From Cyanophora paradoxa (Eukaryota; Glaucocystophyceae; Cyanophorales; Cyanophoraceae), in NCBI GenBank assembly GCA_004431415.1, contig QPMI01000095.1:62001-126000 (forward strand): a stretch of DNA of 64,000 bases, read 5' to 3'. Positions 1 through 8,022 of the stretch are shown piece by piece; the stretch's first letter is position 1; each line of letters opens with the position of its first letter. The position numbers and the translations under genes were made by a program. The notes under the pieces were generated by a model. That model was not told the DNA's origin. It did no database searches and saw only the letters and a program-made list of their open reading frames with translations.

Positions 1-3
1 CAA

Positions 4-710
4 ATGCAGGAGCTGCTTCCAGTTGATGCAGATAGAAATTTAACTAGATACTGGCGTTTAAGTGTTCCGCTGCCAGCTGCAGTTATGAGCAAGCTTGATG
101 ATGCCTCCCCTTCGAATATTTCTTATTTGATTTCCACGACTGATTTATGGCTGAAACAAACCGAAATAAATGCTAAAATAAATGCACTCTGCAGCTTTCT
201 ACTGGCGAACTACGACCTACTGAACGATGAGAGACTTATCATATCGTCTACCTTAACAGTTGAGCCGCCATTTGATGTCAACTGGTTTATAATTCCAGAT
301 GCAAACATCACAAGCAACGACTTTGAGGAATTGCACCCACCTTCTCACGTTCGACCTAACTCAACAGGGTTCCAAGGGGGCACTTTACCTAATCCCTGGA
401 TCAAAGTCGAGTTTCCTAAGCCTTTTGAGCTACATCAAATAATTATGTATGGGCCAGCCTTTGCCGCCGGAGTCCTATTTAATTTCAGCATTCTGACCAA
501 TTTAGGATATTTACGAGACGGGTCACTATTTGAAAATACGGTCCTAGCCAATGTGCTTGCTGCAAACCCATCTATGACAGGCTTCGAGCAAATGCATAGT
601 GACTCGCACTTGATCACCCACAGGTGTATAACTATGTGCAAATTATAACAAACGAATTTATAAATGTGAACGCGTTCCGGCTTGATTTCCGGGGACGTTA
701 CCTAAACTAG
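4..710 (+). CDS. Beta-sandwich (discoidin-like) viral protein, frameshifted near its 3' end
   Basis: The frame is open from base 1, so the first ATG at 4 may be internal and the gene may start left of the window. The continuous frame ends at 648. The other frame, entered between about 600 and 624 and ending at a TAG at 708-710, gives a natural hydrophobic/polar continuation of the same fold, so one indel probably separates them. In the middle a stretch of the type WIKVEFPKPFELHQIIMYG, followed by FNFSI and a closing FRLDFRG strand, resembles F5/8 type C (discoidin) galactose-binding folds often found on virion attachment proteins. That assignment is inferred from pattern only. Its stop overlaps the end of the convergent penton-like gene by a few bases. 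Confidence 0.55.
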
Positions 711-1619
711 AAATTGCAGTTCACCAGACCAAGGCAGGCCATTCAGAGAGACGTCATCACCATCTCTGTCGACAATGCGCAGTCGCAGAGAGGTCAGCAC
801 CAGGCGCTCTTCGATGTGGATCCACTCGCCGTCATTTTCCTGATTTATATAAACGAACTTGCCAACATCCTGGCTCATCTGGATTCGAGCGAGCCCGTAA
901 TTACACATTGATTTAGCCCCACGGCGAAGCTTCGAAGCAAACGGCCGTAGCTCTTCGCAGACAAGGAAGAGGTACTGGTCGCTGTTCATGTCGATTATCT
1001 TTGGAAATTCGACGGCGTAACCAAGTGCTATACTCTGCATTCTTCCGGTGAAATCCACGCCGTACTCAGGGTGAGCAGGTGTCACTGGAATGCCAGCAAC
1101 CTCTAGATACCGCTCAGCTGCAGTTGCTGGTCTTTGCGGCCCTTCAAGCACAATAGGAGACAGCTGGAGGGGCTCATTTCGGTTCAGCCCGAGCAGATTC
1201 GATAAGGCTTTGAACTGGCAGGTCAGTGTGCAGGAACGGTTGCAATACGCAGACATTTTCAGCGTCTCTGGGTCTCGAAATAGTTTAAAATACGCAATTG
1301 AAATCCCTTCTAGCTCAATATTAAATGATAGGCCAAAGTTGTAAATATCTGTTTCGCCCAGATTTGCAGTCGTAATTATGCCAGGCTCAAACACCTCCAC
1401 GTTTTGCGTTCCAAGGTAGGGAAAGGTGATGGAAAGATACTCAGCTTTAATGCTGGTGTAAAGGCTGTTTGCGAACTCACACTGGGTTAGTCGAACAGCA
1501 ACTGGATTGATTATCGGTTCATTGATTTCGAGCACGAAGTTTGCCTCTGAATCGATTGGCCTTCTGTCTCTGCTGTCAAAGGTAAGCCTGGCGCAGCGTC
1601 GATGCTTGTCTTTGACCAT
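702..1619 (-). CDS. Penton-like minor capsid protein, copy A
   Basis: A 305-residue intact frame starting at MVKDKHRR. Near the N-terminus it has a strand rich in hydrophobic residues around VRLTQCEFANSLY, matching VRLVSAEIPNTM at the equivalent place in the neighbouring plus-strand gene. This motif (basic residue, position-specific hydrophobics, then an asparagine-threonine/serine turn) is typical of penton-like single-jelly-roll minor capsid proteins of Polintons and polinton-like viruses. The protein is mostly predicted beta-strand, with no membrane segment or signal peptide. It is transcribed divergently from copy B across 27 bp. Role as vertex/penton protein is inferred from family resemblance and from the capsid gene context; an alternative is a second minor capsid or cement protein. 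Confidence 0.6.
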   Translation of the reverse strand: MVKDKHRRCARLTFDSRDRRPIDSEANFVLEINEPIINPVAVRLTQCEFANSLYTSIKAEYLSITFPYLGTQNVEVFEPGIITTANLGETDIYNFGLSFNIELEGISIAYFKLFRDPETLKMSAYCNRSCTLTCQFKALSNLLGLNRNEPLQLSPIVLEGPQRPATAAERYLEVAGIPVTPAHPEYGVDFTGRMQSIALGYAVEFPKIIDMNSDQYLFLVCEELRPFASKLRRGAKSMCNYGLARIQMSQDVGKFVYINQENDGEWIHIEERLVLTSLRLRIVDRDGDDVSLNGLPWSGELQFLV

Positions 1620-1646
1620 TTTTATTCTCTAACTGATATAAAAAAG
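1620..1646. promoter_or_regulatory. Bidirectional promoter between the two penton-like genes
   Basis: Only 27 bp separate the two divergent start codons. The spacer is almost entirely A/T and contains TCTCTAACTGATATAAAA, with a TATA-like element pointing toward copy B and T-rich sequence toward copy A. Both genes must be driven from this spacer or from inside each other's 5' end. Confidence 0.55.
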
Positions 1647-2603
1647 ATGCCTACGGACTACGTCTGCATTGCAAGTCACCAAGCGGAGGAGCTGACATCC
1701 ACCTCGAAATTTAAAGTAAGACTGCCTAAAGTTTATCAGGATGTGAAAGCCGTGCGCTTGGTATCAGCTGAGATCCCCAACACTATGAGCACAATCGATG
1801 TACTCGATCCGGCAGAGGATTTAGTCTTTAACACCTATATATATTGGTGCAAATATGATCCCACTAATGAAGGACCCGACCCACCTCAGGCCGGATTTGG
1901 AGCGTGGAATAACATTGCAATTCCACCTGGAAATTACGACGTCACCTCGCTTGTGACAGAGATAAACGAAAGGTTGACGGGAACAGGTATCACGTGCACG
2001 TATAATTCAGCGATCAAATTAATAGGGTTCACAGCTAACTTCGAGTTCTTTATTGCTCTGATGTTGCCAACGAACCAGGGTGGGCGGGAAGTCAGAAACT
2101 ACCAGGCCGTTGCAAGGGCTCAGCGAACTGCAAAGCTTCTAGGGCTGAGATCAATTCTACCGATTCGGTCAAAGACATTATCTATAAATACTGAATATAT
2201 AGCAGGCGCTTATGAGCCTGATGTCACTCCTGATGATCATGTGCTCCTACGAATTCCTGAAATTGGTGACCTTGTCAGTATGCCGAACACGTCAATACCT
2301 GGCTTCTTCTCGAAGCTGAGCATTCCAAGCGTCCTTCGTCCAGGCGAGATAGCATACTATGATTCAACTGAAGCACATCCTTTGTACAAGTATATTTATT
2401 CAAAGCTGGACCTCTACTCTGTGACTATTGAGATTTACGATTTTATGCAGCGAATTGCTGATTTAAATGGAGGTCCTGTCTCATTTATACTCGAAATTCG
2501 TTATGGCCCAGATGAACCCAATGGCGATGTTGTCTACGAGCTCGCCAAGCTTCAGCTCCAGAAAAGGTCAAAGACATATCCTTGGATCAATTCGTCAAAC
2601 TGA
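1647..2603 (+). CDS. Penton-like minor capsid protein, copy B
   Basis: A 318-residue intact frame; the ATG at 1647 is preferred over the upstream ATG at 1602, which would overlap copy A. It contains the block VRLVSAEIPNTM and then the classic IPPGNYDVTSLVTEIN segment, a strand-turn-helix found in penton-like minor capsid proteins of Polintons, polinton-like viruses and related dsDNA viruses. The remainder is beta-rich and ends in a short basic tail. Copy A shares the first block and general layout, so the two are probable paralogues. Position just upstream of the major capsid gene fits a virion vertex protein. Confidence is good for minor capsid/penton-like, lower for exact structural position. 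Confidence 0.72.
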   Translation: MPTDYVCIASHQAEELTSTSKFKVRLPKVYQDVKAVRLVSAEIPNTMSTIDVLDPAEDLVFNTYIYWCKYDPTNEGPDPPQAGFGAWNNIAIPPGNYDVTSLVTEINERLTGTGITCTYNSAIKLIGFTANFEFFIALMLPTNQGGREVRNYQAVARAQRTAKLLGLRSILPIRSKTLSINTEYIAGAYEPDVTPDDHVLLRIPEIGDLVSMPNTSIPGFFSKLSIPSVLRPGEIAYYDSTEAHPLYKYIYSKLDLYSVTIEIYDFMQRIADLNGGPVSFILEIRYGPDEPNGDVVYELAKLQLQKRSKTYPWINSSN

Positions 2604-2733
2604 GTCGCCAGAGTCGCAGACAAGCCGAAGGCAAGGAGCCACTTGTGCTCCGCACAGCGACCGCTGCGCCAAGCTGGCTCGCCGGCGGCTAAGCGCTGAA
2701 TTATTTTCTTCCGTTTGAATTATAAACACTTCA

Positions 2734-4120
2734 ATGGATGTTACCCAGAACTTGCAACGTCTTGGTCTAAAGGAGCTGCTCACAACTCCGCAGGAAGCTA
2801 AGGATTTCTTTATGAATAACGAGCTTATGTTAGGTCTAACCAGCCAAACAAAGCCTGTGCGTGTCGTTGTCAACCCTAGCAATGACTATGGAGACTGCTT
2901 CGGAAAGAGGGTTACTTATTTCCTACCCCGTTACAATTTCCTTCAGGGGCTTGAACTCCAGTTTACCCTGCCCGAGCTGACCGCTTTTACTGGTGACACT
3001 GACCTGGTTCGCACTGGTTATCTGCGGTCTGTTGGTGCTCTTGTAAAGCGAATTGAAATCAAATATGCTTCCTACAGCTACATCGTCCCTGAGGACTGGC
3101 TTGTTCACAGCGCTCTGATTTTCAATGATGATGCTCAGCTCAAAAAGAAATACCGGTCAGGTGGCTGGCTACATGGAACACCACCTCAGGGGACAAATCG
3201 CACTGGAGGTATTTTCAGTGTAAAAATCCCCTGTCCATGGAGGGTTCTGTGCTCCCAATTGGTGCTCTTTCTGGCGAGGTGTCTGTCGAGGTTTGGTTCC
3301 GTGATCGTGCCCAGGGCTTTGTTGAGACCAGCTATGGTGGTAGGTTTGTAACGGAATATGCCATAGGCGGTGATGCGACTAAAGAAGATGGACTCGGGAG
3401 CGTGGGAGCCGCTGCTGCATCCCTGCAAACATCGGCCAGAATATAACTCCCAATGTCCTCACTGTCACTCCTGAAAAACCCGAGCTTTCGAATCCGAAGA
3501 TTATAGCTCACTGCATCAATGTTGATGAGGCCACTTTTGCCCAGGTGATTGAGAAAGTCAAATCTTCGGGGATTGCCATTCCCGCTACCGATGTCGGCTG
3601 GGTTGATGCTGATTCAATTACATATGCTGGTGCGGGAGCGCCCACCCGGATTAATCTGTCTCAAATCAGTGGACTTTGCTACGGTCTGTTCGTTAGCATT
3701 CGCAAACAGCCAAACATGAACCAAACTGACGGAAAACACAGTGTCCTCAAAACCGAGGCGAATACTCGTGATATCACTATTTCCTGCGAATTGAATGGCC
3801 AGCGGCTTTATTCAAACGAGCCTGTTCCTCTATTGCAAGGTGCTGAACTCATCGCTGATGTCTTCAAGTGCTCAAATCTCGACGCGCCTCTTAATCGATA
3901 TGTTCTGACTGGTTTGCCATTTTGCATTAGTGGGGATAAATCGATCCGAAATGCTGCTCAAACTGGTTTCGTAGATCTGACGAACTCGAGCAGCTGCTTC
4001 CTGAATATCATGAACCCTGCTGCGTATGATGCTAACAACAAGATTTACGTCCAAATTCGCGCTCTCCTGCACACTGTCCTAATTGTTGATGCTGCGGGTC
4101 TTCGCAAAGTTAACCTCTAG
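2734..4120 (+). pseudogene. Major capsid protein (double jelly-roll type), broken by two frameshifts
   Basis: Three consecutive open segments in three frames (2734 to about 3235, about 3237 to 3440, about 3422 to 4120) read as one protein of about 460 residues. The first segment holds a capsid-like strand pattern (RVTYFLPRYNFLQGLELQFT); the second continues with ALSGEVSVEVWFRDR; the third closes with beta-rich sequence and a terminal TAG at 4118. The junctions lie at about 3234 and between about 3385 and 3440. No splice signals explain them, so they are indels: either decay or uncorrected sequencing errors. Length, strand pattern and position between the penton-like gene and the packaging ATPase support major capsid protein. 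Its upstream AT-rich TATAAACACTTCA probably holds the promoter. Confidence 0.68.
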
Positions 4121-4133
4121 AGAATCTGCTAAT

Positions 4134-4170
4134 CTCGGTAGTTGGGCGCAGCCGAGGCAGCTTGTCTGCC
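4134..4170. other. Two abutting hairpins between capsid and ATPase genes
   Basis: CTCGG (4134-4138) pairs with CCGAG (4152-4156), and GGCAG (4156-4160) pairs with CTGCC (4166-4170). They lie just after the capsid stop and just before the ATPase ATG, so they could mark transcript ends or be incidental. Confidence 0.3.
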
Positions 4171-4182
4171 GACTATTTTTTG

Positions 4183-4911
4183 ATGGATCAGTTCCAGCCT
4201 AGCGATATGAGGGTTCCATTCAAAGCCCTATTCATTTCAAAGTCTAATAGTGGGAAGTCTTTCTATTGCACAAAGCATTTGCTTCGACTGCTTTATCCAA
4301 AGATCAATCGCGTCGTAGTGTTTACGGCCACCAAATTCAATGGTGAATACTCTGCAATAACTAAAGAGCTTTACGACGATTTTCAGCCATCTATCGTTGC
4401 AGAAATCATTGATTCACAGCGAAATTTGATTGAAAACAAAAAGAAAGCGCCGCAGATATTGCTTGTATTGGATGATCTCGTTGCTGCCTCTGAAACTGTT
4501 GATCTGCGAAATAGCAAGACCGTTAATCGACTTTTTACACAAGGTCGTCATTTTAATATCAGTACGATTCTTATGACCCAAAAGCTTACAGCATTGAGTC
4601 AATCTATAAGATCGAACTCCGACTATTGTTTTTTCTTCAGTTACTCTAATCATACCGAGCTCGAGGCAATTTATAGAGAATTTAGTCATCTCCCGAAAGA
4701 TGAGTTTATTGCTTTGTTCGAGACTTGGGCGCATGATTATCAGTGCCTAGTCCTTGATGGAACGAAGTATGATACTGCCTGGTATGTTGATAAAGCTGTT
4801 GAAGATAAGAGTTTTCGTTTCTCTAAATGGCTAAGACAAGAAGAAGAGTCTAAAAAAGAAGAGTCTTCGCCTGTTATCTCTAAAAAGAAGCGTTTTAAAA
4901 TCTTAGCATAA
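4183..4911 (+). CDS. A32/FtsK-HerA-type DNA packaging ATPase
   Basis: A 242-residue intact frame. ATG 4183 is chosen because the longer frame would need a TTG start at 4162. Near the N-terminus ISKSNSGKSFY is a Walker A P-loop (the first glycine is replaced by serine, the SGKS core is kept). ILLVLDDLV around residue 90-98 is Walker B, with a pair of acidic residues. A sensor-like glutamine follows in ILMTQK. This layout and the short length match the genome-packaging ATPases of Polintons, virophages and large dsDNA viruses, which pump the genome into the procapsid. It lies directly behind the major capsid gene and nine bases upstream of the next ORF. It is one of the intact genes of the element. 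Confidence 0.88.
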   Translation: MDQFQPSDMRVPFKALFISKSNSGKSFYCTKHLLRLLYPKINRVVVFTATKFNGEYSAITKELYDDFQPSIVAEIIDSQRNLIENKKKAPQILLVLDDLVAASETVDLRNSKTVNRLFTQGRHFNISTILMTQKLTALSQSIRSNSDYCFFFSYSNHTELEAIYREFSHLPKDEFIALFETWAHDYQCLVLDGTKYDTAWYVDKAVEDKSFRFSKWLRQEEESKKEESSPVISKKKRFKILA

Positions 4912-4920
4912 GAACAGAAG

Positions 4921-5553
4921 ATGCCACGTGGGATTCCAAGAAAGGGTTTTCGTGAACGAAGGGTGCTCCCAGAGCCAAACGCCCCTCTCATCGAAAGTGG
5001 TGCGACAGAGGGCGCAGCTGTTGCTGCTCCTAGCGGTGAACTAGCTAGTGACCCACGTCTTAATGCACCCGTTGCTAAAACGATCGCCTCGGCAGCAGCT
5101 AATGCCAGTGCGGTTGACGACCGACAAAGCCAGGTCAAAACTGTATCTGAAATGCAGTACGATATTGATGATGATGCTGCTAGAATTATCCAAGCCATGG
5201 CGTCTGAACCACGTTATTCAGGGCCGAAAATCAAGACAGCAACAGTGTCAAAAAGTCAGATTGACGAGTTGGCTGCCAAATTGCGTGATCTAGAAGCGAG
5301 GTCGGCTAATATCGAATCATATGTAAAAGATAAGCAAGAAAGAGCTAAGATCCGCGAGATGTTGCGAAGCGAGATGTTTAAGCACAGACCCATGGACGTG
5401 CCGGATTTGCGGTATCTGAAAAACGAAAAAGCTAAAGCCGAGCAATCGCTTGACTCTGCCGAAGTAAAACCTGCAACTCCAAATGTTTTCGAGCCAAATG
5501 TTACTGGGTCGCAGATGAAGAATGCGATGGGTGGCCAGAGGATTCGGTTGTAA
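4921..5553 (+). CDS. Viral accessory protein with coiled-coil segment, function unknown
   Basis: A 210-residue intact frame that starts nine bases after the ATPase stop, so the two are probably co-expressed. The N-terminus is basic and disordered (MPRGIPRKGFRERR), followed by an Ala/Ser-rich stretch. Residues about 118-165 form a charged helical segment (IDELAAKLRDLEARSANIESYV and beyond) that could be a coiled coil. The C-terminus ends in GGQRIRL. No catalytic motif is evident. A minor virion or scaffold-type protein is possible from position alone. Its last 53 bases overlap the convergent HNH-AP2 gene. Confidence 0.5.
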   Translation: MPRGIPRKGFRERRVLPEPNAPLIESGATEGAAVAAPSGELASDPRLNAPVAKTIASAAANASAVDDRQSQVKTVSEMQYDIDDDAARIIQAMASEPRYSGPKIKTATVSKSQIDELAAKLRDLEARSANIESYVKDKQERAKIREMLRSEMFKHRPMDVPDLRYLKNEKAKAEQSLDSAEVKPATPNVFEPNVTGSQMKNAMGGQRIRL

Positions 5554-6070
5554 AATTCAGATGCAGAAATGGCTTATCCTCGGCGGACGTATGATGAAGG
5601 GCATAGGTGTCTCTGGCTTTAGCAGCAGCTTCAGCAGTAGTATAGTAGCCGATGTGTTTCCGATGTCCGTTTATCTGATAGTATGCTTTCCATTTACCAA
5701 GCTGCTGATTGAATGAAACACCAATGAAACCGCTGGTGTTTGTGACCCGCCGATTCTGGTTTAGAGTCTGCTGCCGCTTTGTTGCCAGTCGAAAATTTTC
5801 GCGTCTATTATCAAGTTTGTTCAGATTTATATGATCAACAGTTAAACCATTCTCCAACTCGCCACTGATGAAATTATGCATTCTTACCTTCTTACCATTG
5901 ATGATGGTTTTGGCGTATCCATTATCTAAACTCCAGCGAAATCCAAGCACACGATCAGCATCTTCCTGTGAAACAAGAGCATAAGCAATGATGACTTTGC
6001 GGCGATTGCGAATTCCACCAAGCGGGATTGCTACAGCGCCTTCAGGAACCTCTGGAATTGTGACTTCCAT
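5501..6070 (-). CDS. HNH endonuclease with C-terminal AP2 domain
   Basis: The frame extends to a TTG at 6124, but the first ATG is at 6070, giving about 189 residues. Residues in the middle carry an HNH core of the homing-nuclease type (VDHINLNKLDNRRENFRLAT), in which the histidine after D and the N/R pattern are conserved. Downstream, SGFIGVSFNQQLGKWKAYY and IGYYTTAEAAAKARDTYA form a recognisable AP2 DNA-binding domain, ending near LHLNF. HNH-AP2 fusions are typical of mobile, homing-type nucleases in phages, algal viruses and organelles; they cut DNA and recognise it through AP2. Here it is free-standing, not inside an intron. It lies in a minus-strand pair with the small gene upstream and overlaps the 3' end of the plus-strand gene. 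Confidence 0.85.
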   Translation of the reverse strand: MEVTIPEVPEGAVAIPLGGIRNRRKVIIAYALVSQEDADRVLGFRWSLDNGYAKTIINGKKVRMHNFISGELENGLTVDHINLNKLDNRRENFRLATKRQQTLNQNRRVTNTSGFIGVSFNQQLGKWKAYYQINGHRKHIGYYTTAEAAAKARDTYALHHTSAEDKPFLHLNFTTESSGHPSHSSSATQ

Positions 6071-6120
6071 GTCTTTCTTTACAATCTGAGATTGCGATCT
6101 CTTTAAGCCTAGTTCAGAGT

Positions 6121-6456
6121 TCAAAAGCCCGGCCCATCCGCCTCTGATATCGATAAGTCCAGATCAAGGTCATCTGCTGGTGATAACTCCACATTTTGTG
6201 GCTGCGTAGAATTTTGGGCTGCAGCCTGAGCAATCCTAGCAGCTCTTTCTTTTTTGTACAATCCCCACATAATGTCTGGTTTTGTCTCTCGGATTAGCTT
6301 AGATGCCTTGACAAACTGAGCGCGATCATAATCACTTAGCCTGGCCCATCGACACAACCAGTGAGCATATGATGGATCTCTGAAAGCAACTTCAAGGTGT
6401 GTATGCCCTTTGTATTTCCCAATTCTCAGTATTGTCAGGCGCAGCGGCGATTCCAT
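6121..6456 (-). CDS. Small protein with exonuclease-X-like C-terminal motif
   Basis: A 111-residue intact frame. The first third (IGKYKGHTHLEVAFRDPSYAHWLCRW) matches the short 'GKYKG... D-P-S-Y-x-x-W' motif seen in C-terminal regions of exodeoxyribonuclease X-like and related small viral proteins. The rest is a helical basic stretch and an acidic, disordered tail. It sits immediately upstream of the HNH-AP2 gene on the same strand. Nuclease activity cannot be claimed, because no catalytic acidic triad is visible. A DNA-processing accessory role is inferred only from the motif. Confidence 0.45.
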   Translation of the reverse strand: MESPLRLTILRIGKYKGHTHLEVAFRDPSYAHWLCRWARLSDYDRAQFVKASKLIRETKPDIMWGLYKKERAARIAQAAAQNSTQPQNVELSPADDLDLDLSISEADGPGF

Positions 6457-6543
6457 GATGCTTTAAAAGATAGAAATAAATCTCGTGATTCTAGCGCGAT
6501 TTATACCGCTTAAATAATTTAGATCCTTAAATGAAAGAGGGAA

Positions 6544-6822
6544 ATGGAGTCAGCGCAGCGTCGCAAACCAGGGCGCAAACCGATTGCTCTTACGCCAGAG
6601 ATTATTCAAGCAAGAAGGGAGAAGAAAGCAGAGTACCACCGCAGAAAATACAGCGAGGACCCTGCATATCGCCAGAGACACATTGAGCAGAGCAGCAGAT
6701 ATCAGGCTTCGCACAAAGATGCTCACAACGAGGCAAACAAGCGCTATCGCACTCGGTTGATAAATCGAATCTCTGTACTTGAGAGTGCCCTAGCTTCCGC
6801 TGGAATCAGCGTCTCGGTCTAA
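6544..6822 (+). CDS. Small basic DNA-binding-like protein with AT-hook-like start
   Basis: A 92-residue intact frame. It begins with RRKPGRKPI, close to the AT-hook core, followed by a strongly basic helix with many Arg/Lys/Tyr/His residues (EYHRRKYSEDPAYRQRHIEQ) and a short leucine-containing helix at the end. This composition suggests a nucleic-acid-binding or genome-condensing protein; similar small basic ORFs are common in large DNA viruses. The AT-rich sequence upstream (TTATACCGCTTAAATAATTTAG) is a plausible promoter. Its 3' end overlaps the convergent integrase gene by 17 bases. Confidence 0.5.
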   Translation: MESAQRRKPGRKPIALTPEIIQARREKKAEYHRRKYSEDPAYRQRHIEQSSRYQASHKDAHNEANKRYRTRLINRISVLESALASAGISVSV

Positions 6823-8022
6823 GTGTCCTCGTGTTGCTGGGCGCAGAATAAGAGGCCTTCGCATTTTCAAAAGACGTGTACCACCGAGCTGTCGAACCTC
6901 CTGGATTTAACGCCTTGGTTCCAGCAGTAAGCAGCTGCTTTTGAACCCGGAGAAGTCTCTTATTTTTTTCGATGTCTGACTTGTCCAGATTCTCTTGCAT
7001 CAAATTCAGCTCCTGCTTTCGACGGCGAAGGGCATTCTGTGCAGCACTTCCAGCCCGCCGCTGCTCTGTCTCTGCTGGCACTTTCAGCAGCTGCTGGTAG
7101 CTCACCTCCTTGTCGTATCCAGCAAGCTTGAACTTGAGCAGAGGGCCAAATCCTCCTATAGCTTCAATCTGATAGACTTCTTTTGAGTACGTCGGCTTCG
7201 TTGATTTATCAAACGTGTTCCTCGCCAGCTTTACGCGCACAGAGTCTCCTACCTTGAACTCGGCCTCTTTCAGATAGTGCTGCTGCTCGTACGCCTCTCT
7301 CTGATAATCGTTTCTTGCAATAACAGGTGCTGGGTTCTTTGCTGCCTCATCAGGCGTAGTTTTAATAGCTCTATGCTCGGAGCTGTTATAGTTGCGCAGA
7401 AAGGATGGCAGCTTATCGATATATCGGTCGGTGTCGTACGCCTCCATGTATCTTGCAATGATCCGCTTCAGAGTACCATTAAAGCGCTCTACCTTTCCAT
7501 TTGCCTGCGGACGATGCGCCTCGACAGCATTGTGCTTTATCCCTCGGCTGCTAGCATAGTTGCAGCTGTAGCCTTGAATTCCTGATCCGTCTGAATGATA
7601 TCGGGCTTCACCGGAAAGCTTGCTATGAGCTGCCGCAGTGTCGAAAGCAGGGTCCCCTCGCTTTTATTTTTCATTGGGATGCTGTACGCTTTCCGGGTTA
7701 CAACATCCACAGCGTTCATGATGAAGTGCACTCCGCGGTTGCTTCTAGCATAGGGACTGACATCGATCAAATCCACTTCATAATACTTCTCTGGGTGATT
7801 ATACGTGATACTGGTGTACGGCTTCTCTTTCACCGGTTTTGCAAAGCGCTGAGCTGTGGACAGCTTCGCGAGCACTGCCTGCACCCTTGCCAGCGGCATC
7901 TTCAGCTTCTTAGCTATCCGTGCAGCTGACTGGAGCCCTGTCTCAGGATCATAGTAAGCATCAGAGATCGACAAAGTCAAGGTTGCCTTCTTGGCTGCCG
8001 CCTGTTGCTCGAACGTATTCAT
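6806..8022 (-). pseudogene. Retroviral-type (rve, DDE) integrase, one frameshift
   Basis: Two frames, 8022 to about 7537 and about 7560 to 6806, together make a Polinton-type integrase of about 400 residues. The first contains an N-terminal helical domain and the catalytic core with EVDLIDVS (first Asp) and IIQTDQEFK (second Asp). The second contains HRPQANGKVERFNG with the catalytic Glu about 35 residues after the second Asp. It continues into an SH3/chromo-like C-terminal domain (FKVGDSVRVKLARNTF) and a basic tail. The break lies near 7540-7560. Integrase inserts the linear element DNA into the host genome. The ATG overlaps the 3' end of the polymerase gene by 62 bases, suggesting coupled expression in the ancestral element. 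Confidence 0.85.

Noticed and set aside
1602-1646. Upstream ATG at 1602 as start of penton-like copy B
   Set aside because: It would overlap copy A's coding start and add a poorly matching N-terminus; the ATG at 1647 follows a TATA-like spacer.
3234-3446. Introns instead of frameshifts in the capsid gene
   Set aside because: No GT/GC-AG pair with a branch site fits and no extra sequence needs removal; frames abut within a few bases, so indels are simpler.
4162-4182. TTG at 4162 as ATPase start
   Set aside because: Non-ATG starts are unlikely in a nuclear element, and an ATG lies seven codons downstream just before the conserved start of the fold.
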